Below, one piece after another: positions 32,301 through 39,280 of a stretch of 64,000 bases of DNA. A model generated the notes under the pieces. The model made no database searches and was not told the origin of the DNA. It saw only the letters and a list, made by a program, of their open reading frames with translations. The DNA lies in contig NZ_KQ948467.1 in NCBI RefSeq assembly GCF_001514115.1, forward strand, positions 36,518 through 100,517, read 5' to 3'. Numbering within the stretch: position 1 is the stretch's first letter; every line of letters begins with the position of its first letter. The translations under genes and the position numbers were made by a program. The DNA comes from Streptomyces olivochromogenes (lineage in GTDB: Bacteria > Actinomycetota > Actinomycetes > Streptomycetales > Streptomycetaceae).

Positions 32301-34046
32301 GGAGACGGCACGCTGAGGATCCGCCGCGTCGACGACGAACGAGCGGACGCGGTGGTGGACGTGGCCGGCGAAGGCGACGGCTCCGTGGTCAGCCTGTCCT
32401 GGAGCCCCGACGTCTCCACCCTGGCCGTGGGTACGGACCGTGGCGAGGTGGTCCTGGTGGATCCCTCCGAGCACCGGATCACACGGCGGCTCGCCCTCTC
32501 CGAAGAGGACCAGCAGCGCGTGATGGTCGCCTTCACTCCCGACTCCCGGGCCGTCACCGTAGTCCTCGGTAACGAGGTACGGATGTGGCACGAGCCCTAC
32601 GACGAGGCCGGCCTGGGACCGCCGCTCCCCGGCCCGCGTGACACCTCTTGTACGGCTGTGCGGTGGCACGAGCGCGGAGGGCTCGCCGTCGGTCTCGCCG
32701 ACGGCCGGGTCCACCTCTGGGAGCGGGCGGCGACAGAGGCCGAGCCCACCGCGGTCGACACGGGCGGACCGTCGGTACAGGCGCTGGACTGGCATCCCGA
32801 CGGCGACCTGTTGGCCGTGATCGGCCACTCGGCGACCGTGACCGTCATCGACCGCCGCAGCGCCACGGTCGTGGCCCGGATCTCCGGACAGGCGCGTCCC
32901 GGGGCGGCGTGGTTCCAGTCGCTGTGCTGGACGTCGTCGGGGGACGCGCTGCTCGCGGGCGACAACGACGGGACTGTCTTCGTCTGGAAGTTCACCCGGC
33001 AGCCCGACGGACCGTTCCTGGAACTCGAGGACACCTTCTCCGCCCGAGGCGTCCAGGTGCGGGCGATCGCGCCTCAACCGAACGAAGACCGGATCGCCGT
33101 GGGCAGCCGTCAACCGGCGGTACGGCTCTGGATCCTCGACCGGCACTCCGCCCCGGACGCCGGACTGGCCGAGCGGGTGAACACCGTGCTCTGGTCACCC
33201 ACCGGCGCGCTGGCCGCGGGGAACGCCGGAGGCCAACTGATGGTGACCGACAGGGGGATCGGAGAACTCCCCGCATGGCCGCGGTACGCCGTGCGGGCCC
33301 ATGACGGCGACCTCAGGGCCATGGCCTGGGAGCCGGACGGAGGCCGGCTGCTCAGCGTCGGTGACGACGGCAGGGTCCTGCTGTGGGACGCCGGCCGGCG
33401 CGAGGTGATCCGTACCCTCGCGAGGAAGCTGACCTACGCGGCGGCGGTCGCCTGGAGCCCTGACGGACGATGGGCCGCGGCCGCCGACACCGACGTGGTG
33501 CTGTGGGAGACCGAGACCTGGGAACGAGTTCACACCACCCCGCTGGGGGCCAGTGTCAACGCGCTGTCGTTCGCCCCCGACGGCTCTCGGCTGATCGCGG
33601 CCACCTCGTCGATGGAGGTGCGTGTCATCCACCTGGACCCCGTAGGACGTCCCACGGGGAGGATCGACCTCTGGCCGGGACACAGGAGTTCGGTGAGCGC
33701 GGTGTGCTGGTCGCACGACGGACGGCATCTTGCCACCGCCGGTTACGACGGGCATGTGCTCCTGTGGGATCCCACCACGGGACGGCCACGCCATGTCCTG
33801 GAGGGCGACGGATCCGCGATGTGGTCCGTGGCCGTGTCATGGGACGGAATGAATCTCGTGGCCGTCACCATGGACGGAACGGCGCATCTGTGGGACATCG
33901 GGACGGCGGCCGAGGTGTGCCGACTCAGGGTGGACGGCCATCTGTCCTCCTGTTCCTTCCACCCGTACGAGCATCGCGTCGTCCTCGGAGGCTCGGCGGG
34001 CCTGTACGCGTGCGAGGTCTCCTCCGACGTGGTGGACGACCGCTGA
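29307..34046 (+). CDS. Giant kinase-fold/NB-ARC/WD40 protein (APAF1-like architecture)
   Basis: A 1579-residue protein whose ATG (29307) overlaps the upstream gene's end by 11 bp. Residues about 1-400 are homologous to the N-terminus of the upstream protein: Lys82 (VVIKLCP), HGDLHLHN at 250-257 and Asp276 (IDLSTF). A Pro/Ala/Thr linker follows to about 465. The NB-ARC core has P-loop GTGGFGKTT at 512-520, Walker B VLLVVDDVW near 596, RLVTTRRPGVL (sensor), WPLALRLLNG (GLPL-like) and LHDVIRDVL near 799 (MHD-like). From about 970 to the end there are roughly fourteen WD40 repeats (LLWDAGRRE, VLLWDPTTGR, AHLWDIGT). This is the domain order of APAF1 with a kinase-like domain in place of the CARD. 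A sensor that oligomerises on ligand binding is the natural inference. Confidence 0.88.
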   Translation: MSPEPAPGPARTSAQDAQSGVEELSEYLGDERSARALAEWAENVPATVRPLRPKWAPSGKGYTGAVLAAVTITPGPGIVVIKLCPADQRAEHAAHTRARRASELRGDFARQHLTQQLYPPHPVGDGRLLTFQSPAGDDLRNVVTMAQLNDEDLRSTFRTVVTGLVAHWNQGLESKDTELVSVSEFLRRELDTSVAEGGSTRAYGAGIENLRPGTAWIQIGDIVLPNPLTMTVADAELPDPRIPVVHGLAHGDLHLHNALVPARRGTLRPDAFRLIDLSTFAEDAPLTRDVATLMLSVLAEKAPTGLIDEHELALLRHVVDPRDAYVARIVPELALLVDDLHSACTDVASGGWQALWWDQLLLSVLATALRFTTYEDLGEARRWRFFRLAAHAGGELLSRHGVIPPSSAPAVSPPSQAGTAGRASTTTPATTVAVREPDAHAAVPSANAAAPPVNRPPVPHMAPAVPTDFVDRPAEGTDLLRSLLAAAAAGERVPTEGHRAVGLTSSVTGVHGTGGFGKTTLAAWVCHHPEVRAAFPDGVLWAQLGQDPPRQRIIAWARDLITLLTGTEPPVYATVEAAGEHLGAALEGRRVLLVVDDVWRREDVEPFLRGGSGCVRLVTTRRPGVLDASAPLIRIDRMSSAQSLNLLAAGVEGADNTTLLPLFERSGNWPLALRLLNGVLRSMVHRSGMALPDVVSEMAEELDRYGLAGPLDAYPAPGTRTVEATVDLSLHELARIPRTGRGSLGRLAAMACFPEDQHIPYRWLARLWGVSRLTARLECERLNEHSLLVQHDGEGVRLHDVIRDVLRRRDPEAVRQAHQTLLEGQAALCGGAGWHALAAPGADPAFLDNVTYHLAGALASTDLHHTTTDFRFLVERVWRSGPAALEAEAARYHSMFPVLGMDRFAMELGALVHGEAHLLAGHVRRLDLAVTLHSRCLAWKEVGRRLHHTREVLRGGLVATEPFPDDPDGRLWRVLTGHTGPVHALCWRADGRVLVSGSGDGTLRIRRVDDERADAVVDVAGEGDGSVVSLSWSPDVSTLAVGTDRGEVVLVDPSEHRITRRLALSEEDQQRVMVAFTPDSRAVTVVLGNEVRMWHEPYDEAGLGPPLPGPRDTSCTAVRWHERGGLAVGLADGRVHLWERAATEAEPTAVDTGGPSVQALDWHPDGDLLAVIGHSATVTVIDRRSATVVARISGQARPGAAWFQSLCWTSSGDALLAGDNDGTVFVWKFTRQPDGPFLELEDTFSARGVQVRAIAPQPNEDRIAVGSRQPAVRLWILDRHSAPDAGLAERVNTVLWSPTGALAAGNAGGQLMVTDRGIGELPAWPRYAVRAHDGDLRAMAWEPDGGRLLSVGDDGRVLLWDAGRREVIRTLARKLTYAAAVAWSPDGRWAAAADTDVVLWETETWERVHTTPLGASVNALSFAPDGSRLIAATSSMEVRVIHLDPVGRPTGRIDLWPGHRSSVSAVCWSHDGRHLATAGYDGHVLLWDPTTGRPRHVLEGDGSAMWSVAVSWDGMNLVAVTMDGTAHLWDIGTAAEVCRLRVDGHLSSCSFHPYEHRVVLGGSAGLYACEVSSDVVDDR

Positions 34047-34074
34047 AGGGCGGGCCACCCCTCCTGACGGTGTA

Positions 34075-36075
34075 TCAGGACCAGCTCCACACCTGGTTGG
34101 TACTGCCCGCGCATCCGAAGCCCTGGACCGTCTGACCGTCCTTCCCGGAAGAGGTGGCCTCCGCGTCCAGACAAAAGCCGTCCGGGACGCTGACCAGCGT
34201 CCGGCCGCCGGACGGACCGGAGTCGCCGAGGCGCCACCGCTGGGCGCTCAGCCCGTCGCAGTTCCTGGCGCGGATCTTCTGGCCGTTCTGGCCGACGGTG
34301 CCGAGGTCGGCGTCCAGGCAGCGGTGGTTGCCCTGATTGACGACGATGTACTGGGAGCTCTGACCGGGCACGCGATGCAGAGCCCACTTCTGGACAGCGG
34401 TGCCGTTGCACGTCCACACCTGGACGTTCGGGCCGTCCCCGCCCGTGGCCCCGGTGCGGGCGGCGAGACACCTGGCGACCGAGGCGCCGGCGACGCTCTC
34501 GGTCACGGTCAGCGAACCGGCCCGCACCGGCCCGCGCGCCATGCCGTACAGCAGCTTCTTGGTCGCCGTGCCGGCCTTCCCGTTCACGGCGATCCCGGCC
34601 TCGGCCTGGAAGGCCTTGAGCGCGGTGACCGTCGCCTCCCCGAACTGCCCGTCGACCGTGACGTGCAGTCCGTAGCCCGCGAGCAGCAGTTGCAGGGCCT
34701 TGACGCAGTCGCCGTGGGCTCCCGAGACGATCTCGGCGGTGCAGGCGGCGGACCGAAGGTCCAGGGTCGTGGGATTGCGCGTCTCGGCCGGACTCGACGG
34801 CTTGCCCGCCGCCCGGTCCGTCGTCGGCGGTGCGGAGGTGGGCGCGCTCTTGGAGACACCGGGCGTCGGGGTCGGGTTTCCGGACACGGCAGGGGATGTC
34901 TCCGGCCGGGGAGCCGCCGACGTCCGGCTGTCGCCTTGTCCCAGCAGCGTCACGGTGACGCCCGCGGCGACCAGGACGGCCGCTGTCGCGGCCCCCGCTA
35001 TCAACCGTTTGCGCTTCCTGGACGCGGCAGGGGCGGCTGTCGCGCCGGGTGCGGCGGATTCGGCGGGCGGGGCGGAGGGCGCGGCGGCGGGAAGCGCCTC
35101 GGACCGCTCGCCGTGGAGGGGCGCACGCTTGGAGGGACGTTTGCGGGCGACTTGTGAGGGGCCGCCGGTCGGCGCCGACAACTGGTGCCCGATGGCGGTC
35201 CTGAACACCGTCTCCGGTAACGGCCGTTGCTCGGGATCCTTGTCCAGGCAGGTGCGGATGAACGCGGCCAGTTCCGCATCGACGTCCGCCACCTTGTCGA
35301 GGACTTCTTCCCGCGGCGATTCGAAGGCCACCCGGTGCAGGACGTCGACCCCCGTGCCCTCGCCGAACGGCGCCTGCCCCGCGACGGCGTAGGTGAGGGT
35401 GGAGGCCAGCGAGAAGACGTCGGAGGCGGCGGTCACCACCAGACCCCTGGTCTGTTCCGGGGACATGTAGGCGGGGGTCCCCACGTTCTGGCCCGTGGCG
35501 GTGAGGGAGGTGCCGTCACCGGCCTGGACGACACCGAAGTCGATGACGCGGGCACCGTCGGCCCCCAGGATCACATTGGACGGCTTGAGGTCGCGGTGAA
35601 CGAGCCCCGCACGCCACATGGCCTCGATCGCACGCCCCACGTCCGCCAGCAGCCGCCAGGCCGCCGCCGCGTCGATCGGGCCGCGCTCGGTGACGACGTC
35701 CGAGAGAGTGGGCCCCGGTATGTACTCGGTGGCGACCCAGACCAGGTCCTCATCGCAGCCGCTGCCCATCAGCCGCACGATGTGCGCCCCCTTGACGCGG
35801 TCCAGCGCGCCGACCTCCCGCTCGAAACGCTTCCGGAACAGCGGGTCTTCCGCGTATTCGGGCCGGATCACCTTGACCGCGGCCAGACCCGCCCCGCCGG
35901 TGGTGTCCCGGCCGAGATAGACCCGGCCCATGCCACCGCTGCCGAGCACCGTCTCCAACCGGTACGGGCCCGCCTGCCTCGGATCGCTCTTCCGCAGCGC
36001 GATCGAGGGCGGCGGTTCCATACCGATCGCTGCGTAGGCCAATATTTCGGACCGGCTGCGGTGCTGCACTGGCAT
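34075..36075 (-). CDS. Membrane Ser/Thr kinase with peptidoglycan-binding and ricin-lectin ectodomain
   Basis: A 666-residue protein from ATG 36075 (AGGAA upstream). Residues about 38-300 form a full Hanks-type kinase: LGSGGMGRVYLG, Lys68 (AAVKVI), HRDLKPSN, VIDFGV and TPAYMSPEQ. After a Pro/Ala-rich juxtamembrane stretch, one helix (LIAGAATAAVLVAAGVTVTL, about 380) crosses the membrane. The outer part holds a PG_binding_1 domain (LQLLLAGYGLHVTVDGQFGE, then ALKAFQAEAGI) and a ricin-type beta-trefoil with three QxW-like units (VQKWAL, AQRWRL, NQVWSW). It could sense cell-wall fragments or glycans. It is convergent with the giant NB-ARC gene, 28 bp apart; functional linkage is possible but not shown. 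Confidence 0.88.
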   Translation of the reverse strand: MPVQHRSRSEILAYAAIGMEPPPSIALRKSDPRQAGPYRLETVLGSGGMGRVYLGRDTTGGAGLAAVKVIRPEYAEDPLFRKRFEREVGALDRVKGAHIVRLMGSGCDEDLVWVATEYIPGPTLSDVVTERGPIDAAAAWRLLADVGRAIEAMWRAGLVHRDLKPSNVILGADGARVIDFGVVQAGDGTSLTATGQNVGTPAYMSPEQTRGLVVTAASDVFSLASTLTYAVAGQAPFGEGTGVDVLHRVAFESPREEVLDKVADVDAELAAFIRTCLDKDPEQRPLPETVFRTAIGHQLSAPTGGPSQVARKRPSKRAPLHGERSEALPAAAPSAPPAESAAPGATAAPAASRKRKRLIAGAATAAVLVAAGVTVTLLGQGDSRTSAAPRPETSPAVSGNPTPTPGVSKSAPTSAPPTTDRAAGKPSSPAETRNPTTLDLRSAACTAEIVSGAHGDCVKALQLLLAGYGLHVTVDGQFGEATVTALKAFQAEAGIAVNGKAGTATKKLLYGMARGPVRAGSLTVTESVAGASVARCLAARTGATGGDGPNVQVWTCNGTAVQKWALHRVPGQSSQYIVVNQGNHRCLDADLGTVGQNGQKIRARNCDGLSAQRWRLGDSGPSGGRTLVSVPDGFCLDAEATSSGKDGQTVQGFGCAGSTNQVWSWS

Positions 36076-36431
36076 GGGGTTCCTGGTCTCTCGCGTGACG
36101 CGTGTGAGCGCGAGATTAACGCAGCACGCTTGTGCGACAGGTGAGTTGGCCGGATTCCGCCCGGCGCCTGAGGCCGTCCACGGGGCGTCGTCGCTGTCGC
36201 GGCGGGCGTCTTCCTGGCCGTGGGCGGCACCGCCTGGGCCGCGTCGAACCCGCCCTCGTCGCGAGCCGCCGCCCGGCCAGGTCGGCGCCGAGATCATATG
36301 TGGACGGGTCGGCGGCGACCGCCTTGCGTTGGTTGATTTCACCCGACGCAAGGCGGGCCGGCCGCCTCGAACGGCACGCGTCGCCGCGGGCAGGAGGTGA
36401 GACGTACATCAGTCAGCGAGACGTACTTCGG
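36076..36431. other. Intergenic region, kinase promoter and TPR-gene terminator
   Basis: About 350 bp without a convincing gene. The right half holds the 36320-36355 hairpin and, at 36409-36426 and 36428-36445, two copies of GAGACGTACNTCNGTCAG, the second overlapping the stop of the TPR gene. The left half must contain the kinase promoter; I saw no clear -10/-35 pair. Confidence 0.5.
36320..36355. terminator. Hairpin downstream of TPR gene
   Basis: Perfect arms CGCCTTGCGT (36320-36329) and ACGCAAGGCG (36346-36355) with a 16-base loop, 77 bp after the TPR stop codon in the direction of transcription. A factor-independent terminator without U-tract, common in Streptomyces, is likely. Confidence 0.6.
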
Positions 36432-36445
36432 TCAGGCGGTGTCGG
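36409..36445. repeat. 19-bp-period direct repeat spanning TPR stop codon
   Basis: GAGACGTACATCAGTCAG (36409-36426) and GAGACGTACTTCGGTCAG (36428-36445) differ at two positions. The second copy contains the TPR gene's stop codon (TCA at 36432-36434 is nearby in the same unit), so the 3' end of the gene is duplicated. Confidence 0.75.
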
Positions 36446-36866
36446 CCGGGAGTTCGCCCGTGAAGGCGGCGGCCATGCGGAGCCAGGGGGCGGCCTCGTC
36501 GTGGCGTGCCTGGCGTTCCAGAGTGCGCCCGAGCATCAGGTGGGCGTAGTGCTCGACCGGGTCGCGGTCGATGATCGCGCGCAACTGCTCCTCGGCGCGC
36601 CGCAGTTGCGCGGAGTGGTAGTACGCGCGGGCCAGCAGCAGTCGGGGGCCGGTCTGCTCGGGGACTTCCTCGACGACGGCGGCGAGCAGCTTGGCGGCCC
36701 CGGCGTAGTCCTTGGCCTCGAAGCGCGCCTGGGCCCGCTCCCACCGCTCGACAGTGGTCTCCTCGTGGGGGACACCGACACCATGGTCGAAGAGGTGCCG
36801 GGCAGTTGCCCAGCGGTCGGCCGCGACGTCGCCGTTCGGCTGGTAGTCGTTGAGGTTGTCGATCAC
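36432..36866 (-). CDS. TPR-repeat protein
   Basis: A 144-residue soluble protein from GTG 36866, with GGAAGGGA about 7 bp upstream. Three tetratricopeptide-like helix pairs are visible: ERWERAQARFEAKDYAGAAK, RLLLARAYYHSAQLRRAEEQ and HYAHLMLGRTLERQARHDEA. TPR proteins of this size act as adaptors; short Streptomyces homologues are annotated only as TPR proteins. It lies alone between two hairpins, so it is probably its own transcription unit. Confidence 0.8.
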   Translation of the reverse strand: MIDNLNDYQPNGDVAADRWATARHLFDHGVGVPHEETTVERWERAQARFEAKDYAGAAKLLAAVVEEVPEQTGPRLLLARAYYHSAQLRRAEEQLRAIIDRDPVEHYAHLMLGRTLERQARHDEAAPWLRMAAAFTGELPADTA

Positions 36867-36896
36867 GACGTTTCCCTTCCTGGAGTCGTGTGCGGT

Positions 36897-36927
36897 GGCC
36901 GTCCGGCGTTCGCGAGGCCGGACGGCC
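36897..36927. terminator. Hairpin downstream of LLM oxidoreductase gene
   Basis: Perfect 11-bp arms GGCCGTCCGGC (36897-36907) and GCCGGACGGCC (36917-36927) with a nine-base loop, 78 bp after the stop of the LLM-class oxidoreductase gene. It is the likely terminator of that leftward transcript and isolates the TPR gene. Confidence 0.75.
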
Positions 36928-37004
36928 GCTGTTGAAGTCCGCGACGGTCCGCAGGACTTCGGTCTGGTGTTGATCGCGAGTGGCCTCTCGCCCGGTCCGA
37001 GGAC

Positions 37005-38108
37005 TCAGCCGGTCGAAGCCGGGGATATGCGTTCGGCGTCGCGGGCGGCGACCAGTGAGGTGTGTGTCGGAGCGTCGGGTATGTCGGCAGGTCGGTTCTT
37101 GGCGAATTCCTTTCTCAGGACGGGGACGACTTCTTCGCCGAGGATGTCGAGCTGTTCCAGGACGGTTTTGAGGGGTATGCCGATGCCGTCCACGTTGAAC
37201 AGTTGGCGCTGGTAGTGGCCGAAGTGCTCGCGGAAGGTGAGTGTCTTCTCGATGACTTGTTGCGGTGAGCCGACGGTCAGCGGCGTCTCGTCCATGTACT
37301 GCTCCAGGGAGGGGCCGCCGCCCATCTGGGGGGAGTGATCGAAGTAGGGGCGGAACTCGCGTACGGCGTCCTGGGAGTTGTGGTGCATGTAGATGTGGCC
37401 GCCGACGCCGACGATGGCTTGTTCGGGGGTGCCGTGGCCGTAGTGGGCGTAGCGCTCGCGGTAGAGGTTGATGAGTTTCTGGAAGTGTTCTTTGGGCCAG
37501 AAGATGTTGTTGGCGAAGAATCCGTCGCCGTAGTAGGCGGCTTGTTCGGCGATTTCGGGGGAGCGGATGGAGCCGTGCCAGACGAAGGGGGGTGTGTCGT
37601 CCAGTGGGCGGGGGGTGGAGGTGAAGGACTGCAGGGGTGTGCGGAACCGGCCCTCCCAGTCGACGGTTTCCTCGCGCCACAGGCGGTGCAGGAGGGCGTA
37701 GTTCTCGATGGCGAGGTTGATGCCCTGGCGGATGTCCTTGCCGAACCAGGGGTAGACGGGGCCGGTGTTGCCGCGGCCCATCATGAGGTCGACGCGTCCG
37801 TCGGCGAGGTGCTGGAGCATCGCGTAGTCCTCGGCGATCTTCACCGGGTCGTTGGTGGTGATCAGTGTGGTCGAGGTGGAGAGGATGATGCGGTCGGTGC
37901 GTGCGGCGATCCAGCCGAGCATGGTGGTGGGGGAGGAGGGGACGAACGGCCGGTTGTGGTGCTCGCCGGTGGCGAAGACGTCCAGGCCGACCTCCTCGGC
38001 CTTCTGCGCGATGGTCACCATCGCCTTGATCCGCTCGTGCTCGGTCGGTGTCCGGCCGGTGGTCGGATCGGTGGTCACGTCACCGACGGTGAAGATCCCG
38101 AACTGCAT
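37005..38108 (-). CDS. LLM-class flavin-dependent oxidoreductase
   Basis: A 367-residue luciferase-like monooxygenase. MQFGIFTVGDV at the N-terminus, ATGEHHNRPFVPSSPTTMLG and TRIILSTSTTLITTNDPVKI, and then RVDLMMGRGNTGPVYPWFG are the standard FMN-binding and barrel motifs. Members use reduced flavin from a separate reductase. ATG 38108 has GGAG 9 bp upstream; two further Met codons precede it. A 14-bp palindrome, 38127-38140, sits immediately upstream and matches an element before the CDGSH/oxidoreductase genes, suggesting joint MarR-type control. The substrate is unknown. Confidence 0.88.
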   Translation of the reverse strand: MQFGIFTVGDVTTDPTTGRTPTEHERIKAMVTIAQKAEEVGLDVFATGEHHNRPFVPSSPTTMLGWIAARTDRIILSTSTTLITTNDPVKIAEDYAMLQHLADGRVDLMMGRGNTGPVYPWFGKDIRQGINLAIENYALLHRLWREETVDWEGRFRTPLQSFTSTPRPLDDTPPFVWHGSIRSPEIAEQAAYYGDGFFANNIFWPKEHFQKLINLYRERYAHYGHGTPEQAIVGVGGHIYMHHNSQDAVREFRPYFDHSPQMGGGPSLEQYMDETPLTVGSPQQVIEKTLTFREHFGHYQRQLFNVDGIGIPLKTVLEQLDILGEEVVPVLRKEFAKNRPADIPDAPTHTSLVAARDAERISPASTG

Positions 38109-38126
38109 CGCGCCCATCTCCATATG

Positions 38127-38140
38127 GTTGATGTATCAAC
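38127..38140. promoter_or_regulatory. MarR-type operator, site 1
   Basis: GTTGATGTATCAAC, an inverted repeat with arms GTTGAT/ATCAAC, located 19 bp before the LLM oxidoreductase start. It is almost identical to the site at 39237-39250 and follows the TTGAyryrTCAA pattern typical of MarR-family binding sites. Confidence 0.75.
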
Positions 38141-38310
38141 TGCACCCGTGAACGTGGAGCCGCGCCTCGGTATTCCGCACGTCGGGGGGGGGGGGGCTTC
38201 GATCGCCGCGTAACCGGCCGGGGTGGCGACGACGAACGCTCCGCGTCCGCCGTCGGGGCACTCCTCCCGGGTCACCAGGCCGCGCTTGGTCATCCGGGAG
38301 ATCTGGTTGA
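38139..38310 (-). pseudogene. MarR-family regulator remnant, frameshifted at a poly-G tract
   Basis: Minus-strand translation gives NQISRMTKRGLVTREECPDG followed by GRGAFVVATPAGYAAIEA, the recognition-helix end, wing and following helix of a MarR regulator. The frame then breaks at a run of 13 G on the plus strand (38184-38196); downstream, another frame reads HVRNTEARL, which resembles the next MarR helix, before a stop. The N-terminal half is missing: an operator-like palindrome directly precedes NQISR. So both a deletion and a slippage frameshift seem to have destroyed it. It was probably the local regulator of the TTGATNNATCAA sites. Confidence 0.7.
38184..38196. repeat. Homopolymer of 13 G
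   Basis: An uninterrupted G13 run inside the MarR remnant. Such a length is rare even in this GC-rich DNA and is prone to slippage in replication and to sequencing miscalls. Confidence 0.95.
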
Positions 38311-38318
38311 CACGTCAA
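38307..38318. promoter_or_regulatory. MarR-type operator, site 2
   Basis: TTGACACGTCAA, arms TTGAC/GTCAA, related to sites 1 and 3. It lies 178 bp before the isochorismatase-like gene and abuts the MarR remnant, as expected if a deletion fused the regulator's promoter to its 3' half. Confidence 0.55.
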
Positions 38319-38495
38319 ATGTCCGGGTTAGTGTAGATGGCGCATCACCTAATGGGCCTCAGTGGACCGTAGCCGGGCGTGGTCGGCCGAACACCACGCG
38401 CATGCCGGACAGGTCGCAGCTGACCGCATTCCCGGCATCGAGATCGACGGCGTTCTGCCTATGCCCGCAGACACGGACACTCGGAGAGAGATCCC
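38319..38495 (+). promoter_or_regulatory. Leader region of isochorismatase-like gene
   Basis: The 177 bp between operator site 2 and the isochorismatase ATG show no reading frame I would call. The promoter of that gene is expected at the left end, next to the operator. Confidence 0.4.
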
Positions 38496-39143
38496 ATGAG
38501 CGCGGTAGCCGGGACCGGACTTCAGGCTTTGCCGACCTTCGAGGAGAGCGTTCTCGTACTGATCGACCATCAGCCGCTCCATTTCGCCCACGTGAACAGT
38601 CATGAGCCGACGCTGATCGCCAACAGTGTCATCGGTCTTGCCGAGACCGCCAAGGCATTCGGTGTCCCGACGATTCTGACGACCATGGTGGAGGAGCGCG
38701 GCGGCTGTCTCGTACAGGGTTTGCAGGACGTGTTCCCGGAGCGGAAGCCGATCGACAGGACGTTTATCAACGCCTGGCAGGATGATCGCGTTGTGGAGGC
38801 CGTCAAGGTGACCGGGCGCAGGAAGCTGATCATCGCCGGCCTGTGGACCGAGATCTGTGTGGCGATGCCGGCGCTACAGGCCGCGGGTGAGGGTTTCGAG
38901 GTGTACGTCGTCACCGACGCTTCGGGCGGTGTGTCGAAGGAGGCCCACGACGTGGCCGTCCGGCGCATGGTCCGGGCGGGCGTTGTTCCGATCACCTGGT
39001 CGGCCCTGACGTATGAGCTCCAGCGCGACGGGGCGTGGGAGGAGACCATGCAGGTGGTGGCCCAGGCCCAGGCGGAGTACGACGTTGTCGCCCCCGGCCG
39101 GGAGGTAGAGCTTCTCGCCTGCCACGCCGGAGCCGGCGACTGA
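38496..39143 (+). CDS. Isochorismatase-family cysteine hydrolase (YcaC-like)
   Basis: A 215-residue protein from ATG 38496 with GGAGAGAG 6 bp upstream. The cysteine-hydrolase triad is visible: Asp in LVLIDHQPLHFA, Lys in GRRKLIIAGLW and the nucleophile Cys in WTEICVAMPAL. The C-terminal part (WSALTYELQRDG) resembles YcaC-type hydrolases. Enzymes of the family cleave amides, ureas or vinyl ethers; YcaC has no settled substrate. It belongs to the island with MarR-type operators flanking a LLM oxidoreductase and a quinone-type oxidoreductase. Confidence 0.87.
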   Translation: MSAVAGTGLQALPTFEESVLVLIDHQPLHFAHVNSHEPTLIANSVIGLAETAKAFGVPTILTTMVEERGGCLVQGLQDVFPERKPIDRTFINAWQDDRVVEAVKVTGRRKLIIAGLWTEICVAMPALQAAGEGFEVYVVTDASGGVSKEAHDVAVRRMVRAGVVPITWSALTYELQRDGAWEETMQVVAQAQAEYDVVAPGREVELLACHAGAGD

Positions 39144-39236
39144 CGTGGCGGGCAAGGACGCCGGCAGCCGGGGTGGACCGCTCGGCCGTCCTGTCGAACT
39201 CGTCTGCTGGATCGGGGTGGCAGGGGGTGGGAATAA

Positions 39237-39250
39237 GTTGATGCATCAAC
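39237..39250. promoter_or_regulatory. MarR-type operator, site 3
   Basis: GTTGATGCATCAAC, a perfect palindrome, 31 bp before the predicted start of the CDGSH-like gene. It shares 13 of 14 bases with site 1, strong evidence that the two transcripts are controlled by one regulator. Confidence 0.8.
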
Positions 39251-39280
39251 CGCATGAGGTTAGTGTGGTGGCCTGGTCTG

